From contig SYMJ01000098.1 of the NCBI GenBank assembly GCA_005805505.1, forward strand, positions 1 to 54,087: a stretch of DNA of 54,087 bases, written 5' to 3'. Source of the DNA: Verrucomicrobiales bacterium. Its GTDB lineage: Bacteria > Verrucomicrobiota > Verrucomicrobiia > Limisphaerales > UBA9464. Position numbers and translations under genes: made by a program. Below the pieces are notes generated by a model. That model was not told where the DNA came from, ran no database searches, and saw only the letters and a list, made by a program, of their open reading frames with translations. Below are positions 9,148 to 17,899 of this stretch, piece after piece (position 1 is the first letter of the stretch; each line of letters opens with the position of its first letter).

Positions 9148-10590
9148 ATGAGCCCATCCACGGAGATTCGTCAGTTTCTTCAGCAGCAACAGACCCGACG
9201 TTTGTTTTTGGGTCGCGCGTCTCAAGGCCTGGGTGCCGTGGCGCTGGGTTCCATCCTCCAACCGCGAATCCTTAAGGCGGCGAGCGCAGCCCGGACAGTG
9301 AGTGGAGCGGTGGCGTCCTTGCACTTTCCAGCGAAGGCACGGCGGGTGATTTGGCTGAGTATGGCCGGTGGTCCGTCGCATCTGGAAACCTTCGATCCCA
9401 AGCCCAAGCTGGCCGAGATGCACGGCAAGCCGATGCCCGAGTCGTTCACCAAGGGTAAGCAAATCGCCCAGCTCCAGGGGCAGAAGTTGGTTTGCTACGG
9501 ACCGCAGTTGCCCTTCAAGCGCTTCGGGAAAGCCGGTGTCGAACTGTGCGAACTCTTCACCCAATTGGGCTCGGTGGCCGATGAGATTTGCTGGGTGCGT
9601 TCCATGACGAGCGAGGCCATCAATCACGATCCGGCCCACATGTTCATGAACACGGGCTCGCAAATTGCGGGTCGCCCGAGCATGGGTTCGTGGGTGACCT
9701 ATGGATTGGGTTCGGAGGCGGAGAACTTGCCCGGTTTCGTGGTGCTGACCTCTCTTGGGCGCGGCGGCCAGAATCAGCCGATCGCGGCCCGTCAATGGGC
9801 GCCCGGCATGTTACCGAGTCGGTTTCAGGGAGTGCACTTGCGAGGCAAGGGCGATCCGGTGATGTACTTGGGCACCCCGCCGGGAGTCACCCGCGAAGGG
9901 CAGCACGAAGTGGTGCGGACGATCAACGATCTCAACCGGCAGCACGATGCCGTGGTGGATGACCCTGAGATCTCGACTCGCATCGCCCAGTACGAGATGG
10001 CTTTCCAGATGCAGGCCAGTGTGCCGGAGTTGATGGACACGGCGAGCGAGCCCGCCTCCATTCAGTCGCTCTATGGTTGCAAGCCCGGGGATGGGTCCTT
10101 CGCCTCCAACTGTCTTCTGGCCCGGCGGTTGGCTGAGCGTGGGGTGCGGTTTATTCAACTTTACCACAAGGACTGGGACCATCACGGCGAGGTGAAGCAG
10201 GGGGTCGAGTTTAAGGCCGCTGAGATCGATCGGGCGTGTATGGCGCTCATCACGGACCTCAAGCAGCGCGACATGCTCAAGGACACGCTGATCGTGTGGG
10301 CCGGCGAGTTTGGTCGCACTCCGATGAGCCAAGGCGGCAGCGGGCGCGACCACCACAATGCTGGGTTCACCATCTGGATGTGCGGCGGCGGGATTCGTCC
10401 CGGGACGGTCTATGGGGCGACCGATGAGCTGGGGTATTCGGCGGTCGATTCACCGGTAGACGTGCACGATATTCACGCGACGCTGTTGCGGCAGTTCGGC
10501 ATCGACCACACTCGATTGTCGGTGAAGTTCCAGGGCTTGGATGTGCGACTAACCGGTATCGCAGGTCGCGTCATCCAGGACATTATCTGA
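9148..10590 (+). CDS. DUF1501 family protein, Tat-exported, sulfatase/alkaline-phosphatase-like fold
   Basis: The product is 480 residues from ATG 9148 (the track's 9079 start overlaps the upstream gene and is unlikely). A twin-arginine signal, TRRLFLGRASQG, at about residues 16-27 predicts Tat export of a folded protein. The DUF1501 signature is clear: VIWLSMAGGPSHLETFDPKP near residue 70, then RSMTSEAINHDPAHMFMNTG, and EFGRTPMSQGGSGRDHHN near residue 390. The latter supplies histidines and acids like those of the alkaline phosphatase superfamily. It sits 2 bp after the PSD1 gene, the usual arrangement, and probably works with it. The 3' end overlaps the convergent propeller gene by 8 bp. 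Confidence 0.92.
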   Translation: MSPSTEIRQFLQQQQTRRLFLGRASQGLGAVALGSILQPRILKAASAARTVSGAVASLHFPAKARRVIWLSMAGGPSHLETFDPKPKLAEMHGKPMPESFTKGKQIAQLQGQKLVCYGPQLPFKRFGKAGVELCELFTQLGSVADEICWVRSMTSEAINHDPAHMFMNTGSQIAGRPSMGSWVTYGLGSEAENLPGFVVLTSLGRGGQNQPIAARQWAPGMLPSRFQGVHLRGKGDPVMYLGTPPGVTREGQHEVVRTINDLNRQHDAVVDDPEISTRIAQYEMAFQMQASVPELMDTASEPASIQSLYGCKPGDGSFASNCLLARRLAERGVRFIQLYHKDWDHHGEVKQGVEFKAAEIDRACMALITDLKQRDMLKDTLIVWAGEFGRTPMSQGGSGRDHHNAGFTIWMCGGGIRPGTVYGATDELGYSAVDSPVDVHDIHATLLRQFGIDHTRLSVKFQGLDVRLTGIAGRVIQDII

Positions 10591-12115
10591 CCGTGGGTGG
10601 GGTCTTCATCGCCGTCGCGAAGAGTCGGGTTCCGGTGGCGACGTAGAGGGTGCCGTTGGCGGCCACGGCGGTGGCGCTGATGGGCGAACCCAGGGCCACG
10701 TGTCCTAGGAGGAGTTTTTCGCGGCTCAGGGCGAAGGTCCAGAATCCGCCACGCCGGGTGCCGATATAAACTTTGCCGTCGGCCACCAGTGCTGAAGCCC
10801 AGACTTCGCCGTCCAGTTCGTGGGTCCATACGCCTTTCCCGGTGGCTGCATCAATGCAGTGGAGGGTGCGCATGGAGTCGGCGCAGAAGAGCAGTCCGTT
10901 GGCGACGGCCGGGGTGCTCATGGTGTGGCGACCCAGCGGGTACGACCACAGGGTGTTGGAGGCGCTGACGTCGCCCTGTCCGGTGGTGCGTATGCAGCGA
11001 ACCGAGGCTTCGTTCTTGCCCCAGAACCAATCGCCGCCACCGGCGACGTACATCCGGTCTCCGAGGGCGACGGGCATTCCGTAGATATTGCTGGGACCTT
11101 CGCGTCGGTTGTTGAGGAAGCTTCCGACGTTGGTCTTGGGTCCGCTGGGATCGAAGTCGAAGCGCCAGGGGTTCTTGAGGATGGCTGGTTCGGACGAGGT
11201 GTTTCCGGGGCGGTAGGGATCGAAGCCGTAGACGACGCCGTCGCCGCCGGCGAAGAGGATGCGTGGCTGGCCGTTGACGGTGGTGAGGGAGGGGGAGGAC
11301 CAGGTGCAATGGAAGATGCGTGGGGCGATGCCGAGGCCGTCCTGGGCGACCCAGCGGCCGGTGCGTTTGTCGAGCACCACGAGGCTAGGGGCCTTGGGTG
11401 TACGGATGACGCGGTGGGTGTTGTCTACGCCGGTGCTGGTGTTGATATAGAGGTAATCGCCATGGATGAGGATGGAGCTGTGGGCTCCGTCATGGGACCA
11501 GATGCCGGCCTCCCGGGTGAGGTCGAAGGACCAGAGGATGTCGGCGTCGGGCACGGCCGCGGGCACTGGCACGGGTAAGGCGTTGGTGCCACGGAGATTG
11601 AGGTAAGCGGCTTCGTTCTGGAACGGTCCTTGGTTGCCATTGGCCTGTCCGCGGAGGTCCAAGCATTGGACGACGCCGCGATTGTCGACGAGGTAGACGC
11701 GGTCGCCTTCGACGGTGACCGGCGAGGCCATGCCGGTCTTGGGCCAGTCGTGGTAAATATCCTCTTCGCGCTTGGGGACGGCCAGTTGCCATTCAATGGC
11801 TCCGGTGGCTTCGGAGAGACAGAGCAGGACGCCGCGATCGCCTTTGCGTCGGGCATCCCGTGGCAGCTCGTTGTTGGTGCCAATAAATACGCGCCCGTGG
11901 GCGACCACGGGGGTGGAGTGGGATTCGGTTCCGGAGGCACCCAGTGGAACGCTCCACCGGATGTGGGTTCCGTTGGTCGGATTGAATGTGGCCGGGAGGT
12001 TGACCTCGGGTGAGGTCATGTTCCGTGACCAGGCTTCGCCGAACTGCGGGCGATCAGCGGCCTGAAGAGACATCAGGGCCGCGAGGGTAATGACTGCGCA
12101 GGCACGGGAGAACAT
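10583..12115 (-). CDS. secreted PQQ-like beta-propeller protein
   Basis: The product is 510 residues from ATG 12115. The track start at 12154 adds 13 residues ahead of a good signal peptide (FSRACAVITLAALMSLQAADRP). The mature protein begins with FGEAWSRNMTSPE, followed by repeated PQQ-type blades: VLLCLSEATGAIEWQL, VQCLDLRGQANG, LVVLDKRTGRWVAQDG, LHCIDAATGKGVWTHEL and VYIGTRRGGFWTF. It resembles the quinoprotein alcohol dehydrogenase-like/BamB propeller superfamily without dehydrogenase active-site residues. Function is unknown. It is convergent with the DUF1501 gene and overlaps its end by 8 bp. Confidence 0.85.
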   Translation of the reverse strand: MFSRACAVITLAALMSLQAADRPQFGEAWSRNMTSPEVNLPATFNPTNGTHIRWSVPLGASGTESHSTPVVAHGRVFIGTNNELPRDARRKGDRGVLLCLSEATGAIEWQLAVPKREEDIYHDWPKTGMASPVTVEGDRVYLVDNRGVVQCLDLRGQANGNQGPFQNEAAYLNLRGTNALPVPVPAAVPDADILWSFDLTREAGIWSHDGAHSSILIHGDYLYINTSTGVDNTHRVIRTPKAPSLVVLDKRTGRWVAQDGLGIAPRIFHCTWSSPSLTTVNGQPRILFAGGDGVVYGFDPYRPGNTSSEPAILKNPWRFDFDPSGPKTNVGSFLNNRREGPSNIYGMPVALGDRMYVAGGGDWFWGKNEASVRCIRTTGQGDVSASNTLWSYPLGRHTMSTPAVANGLLFCADSMRTLHCIDAATGKGVWTHELDGEVWASALVADGKVYIGTRRGGFWTFALSREKLLLGHVALGSPISATAVAANGTLYVATGTRLFATAMKTPPTVR

Positions 12116-12563
12116 GGGTGTAAACTTAGTGCAGGGTGCGCGCCGACGGAACACCTATCCGTTGGTCGCGGGGTCGGTCCCACCTATTTACACAAAAGGG
12201 GCCACTCTTGCTTATTTTTGTGTGATTGGTGATAGGCTCCGAAGGGGAGCGGATTTTTGGGTCTGCTGTTTGGTAAGGCTCCGCGGGACCAGGCCTGCGC
12301 GCGCAGGGAAGCTTGGGGGATAATAAGCTTTCGCGCTGTGCGCGAGGGGAGGGTTTAATCGCTTCCAATGCTTGCTCCGGCCCGGTCCCGCTGCCGCTAC
12401 GAAGTTGTGGGTTGGTTCGGAGATTTCAGGGGCAGGCTCGAAAAGGGTGAATCGTGGGTTGGATTAGGGACAGGCTCCGAAGTGAGTGCGGGTGGAGGGT
12501 TGGAATAGATTTCTTCGATGCCCTGTAAGAATTCGGTCGAGGCCTACGAATCCTCTTCTGAAT
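12116..12563. other. intergenic region between propeller gene and Rpn fragment
   Basis: About 450 bp without a convincing gene. It contains the second 38-bp repeat copy (12171-12208), a 14-bp perfect palindrome cctgcgcgcgcagg (12293-12306), and two loosely similar segments around 'aggctccgaag' near 12235 and 12474. The mixture suggests decayed mobile DNA, but nothing intact. Confidence 0.5.
12171..12208. repeat. 38-bp dispersed direct repeat, copy 2
   Basis: This is the second copy of the repeat at 263-300, in the same orientation and differing at two positions near its 3' end. It lies in the 5' flank of the PQQ-propeller gene on the minus strand and about 360 bp before the Rpn nuclease fragment. 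Confidence 0.8.
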
Positions 12564-12923
12564 ATGAAACCGATAGACTTCGTGGGTGCCTGGCAATTCA
12601 CCCTCAAGCACTTCCTGCAATCCTTCCTCGAGGTAGCCTTCCCAGTGATCGCGGCGGTGATCGATTGGAAGGTTCCTCCCGTGTCGCTCGACAAGGAATT
12701 GTTGGAAATCTTGCCTGACGCAGAACCGGATCCCGAGCGCTTCGACAAGTTGATCCGGTTTCGTCTGATCAGTGGGATGGATGCCTGTCTGTGGATCCAC
12801 TTCGAGTTCTGTAATCACCCAGATCCGGACCTGGAAGATCGTCTCAACAATCATTGCCAACGCTTCTTCGACCGTTTTGGGGTGGGGGTGACGCACGTGA
12901 CCGTCTTGGCCGGTGAGAAATGA
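12564..12923 (+). pseudogene. truncated Rpn family (PD-(D/E)XK) recombination-promoting nuclease
   Basis: The frame gives 119 residues from ATG 12564. The opening KPIDFVGAWQFTLKHFLQSF, then IDWKVPPVSLDKELLEIL, LWIHFEFCNH and RFFDRFGVGVTHVTVLAGEK follow the N-terminal half of Rpn/transposase-like nucleases, including the acidic LDKE and the E of HFEF expected in the PD-(D/E)XK core. The frame ends right after VLAGEK, where full-length relatives continue for well over 100 residues. I therefore read it as a truncated remnant. A short domesticated product cannot be excluded. The location next to a dispersed repeat fits a decayed mobile region. Confidence 0.6.
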
Positions 12924-13167
12924 GGGTCAGTGGCGTGCCCGTCACCGTGCCGAGGTGCGCCACGACAAGATGGGTTACGACAGGGAGTGAACGACTAGGC
13001 CCGATAGCTGGAGCATTGTCGGTCGGATTTTTCGGCTGAAAACGTTTCGGTCACGGCCGTGCCGAGGTCGTGGGTGCGGGTCCGTGGGGCCTCGTCGATG
13101 TCCGGGCGTTCCAGTGCTCCCCAACGGTCTGCTGGGCTTTTGAGGTCTGGCGAGGTATGATTTCTGG

Positions 13168-14292
13168 ATGATCCGTTTCGGCTCGTTGGAGCTGAAGTCC
13201 AACCTGTTTCTGTCGCCGCTGGCGGGCTACACGAACTTGCCGTTCCGCCTGGTGGCGCGGGAGATCGGGGGCCTCGATTTGGCGACGACCGACCTGGTTA
13301 ACGCGAGGTCGCTCATCGAGGAAAATCCCAAGGCGTTCAAGCTCATCGAAACCAATGAGAACGATCGGCCTCTGGCGGTGCAGTTGTTCGGCTCCGTGCC
13401 CGAGGAGATGCGCGATGCGGCGGTGATGCTGCAGGAGCGGGGTGTGAGTGCGATCGACATCAACATGGGCTGCCCGGTGCGCAAGGTGTGCCGGGTGGGA
13501 GGCGGTTCGGCGATGATGGTCGAACACGAACGGACGCAGCATTTGGTGCGAACGATGGTGGATGCGTTGCGTATCCCGGTGACGGCCAAGATGCGCTTGG
13601 GTTGGGATGACGACAATTTGACGGCACCCGACCTGGTCCGCGCGCTGGAGGATGCCGGCATCGCCGGGGTATTCATTCATGGGCGGACCCGGGAGCAGGG
13701 GTTCTCGGGCTCGGTGAATCTCGTGGGCATTCGTAAGGTGGTGGAGGCGGCGCGGACGATCCCAGTGATCGGCAATGGCGACGTGACGACGCCCGAGGCG
13801 GCGGTGCACATGAGGTCCGAGACGGGGTGCGCAGGCGTGAGCGTGGGGCGTGGGGCCTTTTATGATCCTTGGATCTTCGTGCGGACGCGGGCGCTGATGC
13901 AAACGGGGGTGCTGCCGCCGGAACCGGGTATCGAGGACCGGGTTCGGGTCATGTCCCGGCACCTGGACCTGATGGTGGAGGTGTTCGGGGAGCGGCATGG
14001 CTGCGTGATGTTCCGCAAGATCGGTCCGTGGTATGCGAAGCGCTTCGGTCCGGCCAACGAGTTCAGCAAGAAGATCGTGCGGATGGAGTCCCGGGCCCAA
14101 TACCTCGAGATCGTGGACAGCTACTTGCGATGGCGTCGGCAGTTCTGCGACGAGTCGGGCCACCTACTACCGCGCTACCAGTTGGCACCGATGGTGGCCA
14201 GCTTCATGCGCGAGGCAGATGCTTCTGATGAACCTGCCAGCATCCGGCGCGAGGCGATCCCAGTGCCCAAGGGGCCGGTGGAGGTCTGGTGA
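13168..14292 (+). CDS. dusB: tRNA-dihydrouridine synthase, DusB type
   Basis: The product is 374 residues from ATG 13168. It would reduce specific uridines in the tRNA D-loop, using FMN and NADPH in the cytoplasm. The family signatures are plain: LSPLAGYTNLPFR at about 15-27, DINMGCPVRKVC with catalytic Cys about 102, KMRLGWDDDN, FIHGRTREQGFSG and VIGNGDVTTPEAA in the TIM barrel, and GRGAFYDPWIF. The C-terminal helical domain (about 260-345) binds tRNA. The length is typical for Dus proteins of this type. It is a single gene, with no operon partner in the dusB-fis arrangement known from enterobacteria. Confidence 0.93.
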   Translation: MIRFGSLELKSNLFLSPLAGYTNLPFRLVAREIGGLDLATTDLVNARSLIEENPKAFKLIETNENDRPLAVQLFGSVPEEMRDAAVMLQERGVSAIDINMGCPVRKVCRVGGGSAMMVEHERTQHLVRTMVDALRIPVTAKMRLGWDDDNLTAPDLVRALEDAGIAGVFIHGRTREQGFSGSVNLVGIRKVVEAARTIPVIGNGDVTTPEAAVHMRSETGCAGVSVGRGAFYDPWIFVRTRALMQTGVLPPEPGIEDRVRVMSRHLDLMVEVFGERHGCVMFRKIGPWYAKRFGPANEFSKKIVRMESRAQYLEIVDSYLRWRRQFCDESGHLLPRYQLAPMVASFMREADASDEPASIRREAIPVPKGPVEVW

Positions 14293-14423
14293 CGGAGGGT
14301 GTCGTGGCCGAGGGACTGTAGACCGGGCTTGCGGAGCGGGGGCTCAAGGTTGCGATGGGTCTCCAATCGGTATGAGCCTGATACCATACCGTCTGGAAAC
14401 CGTCCCGAGACCGACGGGGTCCT

Positions 14424-14445
14424 GATATCCACGATTTTGGATATC
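14424..14445. terminator. hairpin between convergent genes
   Basis: A perfect 8-bp inverted repeat, gatatcca...tggatatc, with a 6-base loop lies between the convergent ends of dusB and the methyltransferase gene. It lacks a strong T tract on either strand, so it may slow transcription from both sides rather than act as a classical intrinsic terminator. Confidence 0.4.
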
Positions 14446-14462
14446 CCGGGGAAGGGTCTCGT

Positions 14463-15236
14463 TTAACTGCGCTTCTCAGCGACGACCCAGGCGTTGAAAA
14501 GACCGTATTTCAGCGGGGAAGCGTTGAGAAGGAAGTCGATCCAGCCGGGCACGGTGCGGTCGGTGCAGGCCACCTCGACGAGGCGGGCTCCGTTGCGCTC
14601 GAGGAAGAATCCCATGTCGAGAGCATTGGTGCAAACGATGGCGTCGTCGTCTGGGGTAAACGGTTCCTTGATGATGGGGGACATCCGCTCGAAGCGAACC
14701 TGATCGGGCGTCTGCCGCATGGCTTTCCGCCGCTCCAGCAGGCCCTGGAGGTTGTGCCATTTGTTGCTGAGGCCCCGCATGCGTGGATGGTAATCGCGCC
14801 AGCCGAGGAATCGCAGAAAGTTGGGACTGCTCAGCACGATGCGTCCGCCCGGGGCGCAGACGCGGACCGCTTCGGCGATGAAGCCTTCCGGATCCTGCAC
14901 GTGTTCCACCACGTTCAGCGCACCGACTCGCTGGAAATTCCCGTCAGGGTAGGGGAGTCGGTTGCCGTCATACAGCAGGCATCGGTCGGTGAAGGCCTGG
15001 GTGCGCTCAATGTTCGGTGCCGAGACATCCACGCCGTGCGCCTCGAAGCCCTCTTGGGTCAACTGGGCTACGACCTGGCCTACGCCGCATCCGATGTCCA
15101 ACACCCGGGCACCCGGTGTCTTGGGGCGAAGGGCTTCGGTGAACTTGGCGTAGAAGGCCGCATCCCAGTTGGCCAGGATATCGGCATAGGCCAGGTCATT
15201 GCGGACGTGGTCGAGATGGCTGGGCGTGGAGGCCAT
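14463..15236 (-). CDS. class I SAM-dependent methyltransferase
   Basis: The product is 257 residues from ATG 15236. The SAM-binding motif I is ARVLDIGCGVGQVVAQL (about 42-58), with the acidic loop AHGVDVSAPN and the motif RVGALNVVEHVQDPEGFIAE. These mark a Methyltransf_11/UbiG-like fold. It is the last gene of the minus-strand polysaccharide cluster, two bases after the YfhO-like gene, so it probably modifies a sugar or another cell-surface component. The substrate is not deducible. Confidence 0.8.
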   Translation of the reverse strand: MASTPSHLDHVRNDLAYADILANWDAAFYAKFTEALRPKTPGARVLDIGCGVGQVVAQLTQEGFEAHGVDVSAPNIERTQAFTDRCLLYDGNRLPYPDGNFQRVGALNVVEHVQDPEGFIAEAVRVCAPGGRIVLSSPNFLRFLGWRDYHPRMRGLSNKWHNLQGLLERRKAMRQTPDQVRFERMSPIIKEPFTPDDDAIVCTNALDMGFFLERNGARLVEVACTDRTVPGWIDFLLNASPLKYGLFNAWVVAEKRS

Positions 15237-15238
15237 GG

Positions 15239-17899
15239 TCAGTCAGCGCTGGAGGGCTTGGGTGCCAAGATGAGGATGCCCACTAGGAGGAAGCCCGTGG
15301 CGACGGCCGCGAAGCTGACCCACAAGGTTTGGTGAGGCGGATCAAAGCGGTATTCGACGGTGTGTTCGCCAGCGGCCACCGAGACGCCTCGCATGAGAAA
15401 GTTGGCTCGCAGCAGTGGTGTGGATTGACCGTCGACTGTCACTTTCCAGTCGGGGTGCCAGCGGTCATTAAGCAGCAGAATGCCGGGCGCGGTGGAGCGG
15501 GTCTTTACTGTGATGTGTTTGGGTGCGTATTGGGTGATGGAGGCTTCGGATGTGGCGGACGAGGGTGACGGTGTGGTCCCTGCGATCTTCTCTGAAAGGA
15601 GGACTTGTCGGGCCGGGTCCCATTCGGGCGCGCGAAGCTGCTGGAGGGTTTGCGCGTCGCTGAGGCCAGCCTGCCAGTCGGTGTAGAACTTCGCACGAGG
15701 TAGCGTGCCGGTGAATTCCAACACCGCGAAGGGTCCCGTTTCGGAGGCGGTGGCCGTGAGTAATTGCACCATGTCGGCGGTGGCGGTTGAAGCGTTGGGG
15801 GGCGTGACTCCCGGCTTGAGACCGAGGCCGAAGGGCATCTTCAGGCGGATGCGTTTCTGAACGGGATCCACCATGCCGTTGAGTTGGTCGACCACCTCCT
15901 TAGATCCCAGGATGTACCGGGTGTTGGTGAGCTGCCATAGGCGGCCGACCAAAGGCAGGTTGCTCTGATTTTCCATCAGGCCCAGCGCGCCAAAATAGGC
16001 CGTCTCCAGCTCGGGCACCCGGGGCATCTGGGAGATGTCCAGAGACTGGATGTTAAAATACTGGAACTGGTTCTCGAGCCATTCCTTCTGCAGGTAGGTC
16101 CAGGAGAGGGTCGATTCACCCCCGACGAGCGGTCCCTGGCGGTGCGGATCGAGGAAGGCGGTCACGCGCTGTTCCCAGGGTTTGTCTTTTAGCAAGTCCA
16201 ACACCGGGTTGGACTGATAGCGGGTCACCCAATCGTAGTACTTCACCCAGGGCGTATTGGCCCGGTACAGATCCACCACCAGCACGGTTCCCAACAGCAT
16301 CCAGCCAATCCGGGCCCGGGTGCCGTTGAAGAATCCGGTGATCATTCCTCCAACCAGTGCCAGGGAGATCGCGAAAAAGCCGAGAGCCTTCCATGCTTCG
16401 CCGATGGAAAATTCGGCGGTGGCCGGAGGCCCCATCTGGAACTCGATGCCACGCAGATGGGATTTTAGTTCAGCGGCACCTCCCGCGTAATTGAGGGCTC
16501 CCACCGCTGCGATCGCAAAGCACGCCACGGCACCGAAGACCCAATTGACCTCGCCCGGGGCGGCCGTCTTTCTCCAGGTGGCGAACTGATCCTTCCAGCC
16601 ACCCAGGCGTTCCTTGCCCGAGGCTAGGGATCCTCGAGCGATGGCTTCCAGGCCGTAGGCAAAGAGCACCCACAATGCGAGGTGCATCACGTGCAGAAAC
16701 TTGGAGGGGATGCGGATGGTCGAGAGATAAGGGATGGCGAAGAAGATCCGGTAGAACGGGGCGAAGTGCCCCCAAGACAGCGCCAGCGAACCGGTTGCCA
16801 CGGCGACCCAGAACCACACCATCCGGCGCTCTTGTTCCGAGTACGGAGACTGTTTTTTTCGCAGTGAGGTCGCCGCGGCGTAGCTCGCCACGAGCACCAC
16901 CAGGATACCGGCATATTCACCGGCCCCGCTCCATCGACCCTTGGACGTTCCGTCAAAGCCCACCGCGCCCCAGTAGGCGCCGCCGTCCGGGCTGTCCATG
17001 CGGTAGCCGAAAAGCCCCGGCACGACAATCCGTAGAGATTCCACCGGCGGAAGGCTAATCGCCGTGGCGAACTGCCACCGCTGCGCCTCGCTCTCTCGCG
17101 TCTGGGACATGCCCGAGACGCCGACGATTTGGGTGCTGACGAGGGCATGGATGGCGTGGGCAGCGATCCAGCCAGCAAAAATCACCACGACCGTCAGTCG
17201 CATTGCCGCATTGAGCAGTTTTTTGGGCGTTTCGTTGGCTTCCGACCAGCACTGCCAGGCCACGAAACCAGCCACGTAAAGGCTCAAAATAGCACCGATG
17301 TCGCCGCCTTCGCTCACGTTCAGGCCGGTCGCCAAGCCTGCGGTCGCCAGAGCAAGCCAGCGGCGCCATCCCGATTCTTGTCCCGACAGGGCCGCGAGGG
17401 CCAGCAGTGTGAAGCCCAGTGAGAAGGCTTTTGCGGGCAGTCCCCAGCAGGCGTAGGACACCGGGTTCGATGCCAGGGCCGCGGCGATGCCAGACAGGAT
17501 GGCCACCTCGCTGCGAAACCCGAGGCGTCGGACGAAAAACCAGCAACTGAGGCCCAGGAAGACCAGGGACAACGGCACGTAAAACTTGGCCACGAAGAGT
17601 GCACTCCCCACAAGCGAACCGAGGATTTGCGACAGGTTGGGGGTAGCTCCCAGCATGGCCGACCCGACCCAGTTAAGGTCTTGCCAGAATCCAAGGAACG
17701 TTCCGGGAAGCCTTCCGGCCTCGGCGTGCAGCGCGCCGAGGGGCGCGTCATTGGCGAAGAGGACGAATTCCGGCAGGAGGCTCTTCCAAAAGAGGGTACT
17801 CACGGCCCCCACTAGGACGACCCAAGCCAACAGCAGTGGCCGGAAACGACCTAGTCCCTTCAAGGGCTCGGTAGACGGTGAGGGAGAGGTCGTTTTCAT
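15239..17899 (-). CDS. large YfhO-like membrane protein
   Basis: The product is 886 residues from ATG 17899. A dozen or more hydrophobic helices span about residues 20-560, followed by an extracytoplasmic region that ends in the typical YfhO tail. In that tail a stretch APGILLLNDRWHPDWKVTVDG precedes GEHTVEYRFDPPHQTLWVSF and a last helix. YfhO proteins are GT-C-like membrane proteins linked to glycosylation of lipoteichoic acid or other surface polymers. Here a role in modifying the cluster's polysaccharide is inferred from neighbours. It overlaps the upstream GT2 gene by 4 bp (ATGA), indicating coupling. Confidence 0.85.
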   Translation of the reverse strand: MKTTSPSPSTEPLKGLGRFRPLLLAWVVLVGAVSTLFWKSLLPEFVLFANDAPLGALHAEAGRLPGTFLGFWQDLNWVGSAMLGATPNLSQILGSLVGSALFVAKFYVPLSLVFLGLSCWFFVRRLGFRSEVAILSGIAAALASNPVSYACWGLPAKAFSLGFTLLALAALSGQESGWRRWLALATAGLATGLNVSEGGDIGAILSLYVAGFVAWQCWSEANETPKKLLNAAMRLTVVVIFAGWIAAHAIHALVSTQIVGVSGMSQTRESEAQRWQFATAISLPPVESLRIVVPGLFGYRMDSPDGGAYWGAVGFDGTSKGRWSGAGEYAGILVVLVASYAAATSLRKKQSPYSEQERRMVWFWVAVATGSLALSWGHFAPFYRIFFAIPYLSTIRIPSKFLHVMHLALWVLFAYGLEAIARGSLASGKERLGGWKDQFATWRKTAAPGEVNWVFGAVACFAIAAVGALNYAGGAAELKSHLRGIEFQMGPPATAEFSIGEAWKALGFFAISLALVGGMITGFFNGTRARIGWMLLGTVLVVDLYRANTPWVKYYDWVTRYQSNPVLDLLKDKPWEQRVTAFLDPHRQGPLVGGESTLSWTYLQKEWLENQFQYFNIQSLDISQMPRVPELETAYFGALGLMENQSNLPLVGRLWQLTNTRYILGSKEVVDQLNGMVDPVQKRIRLKMPFGLGLKPGVTPPNASTATADMVQLLTATASETGPFAVLEFTGTLPRAKFYTDWQAGLSDAQTLQQLRAPEWDPARQVLLSEKIAGTTPSPSSATSEASITQYAPKHITVKTRSTAPGILLLNDRWHPDWKVTVDGQSTPLLRANFLMRGVSVAAGEHTVEYRFDPPHQTLWVSFAAVATGFLLVGILILAPKPSSAD

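Noticed and set aside
1-12208. Reading the whole 12-kb block as a composite transposon
   Set aside because: The repeats are short and direct, no transposase is present inside, and the block contains ordinary chromosomal genes such as lnt. I keep only the repeat observation.
13051-14163. 370-aa minus-strand ORF opposite dusB
   Set aside because: His/Arg-rich translation with no domain pattern; dusB on the other strand is unambiguous.
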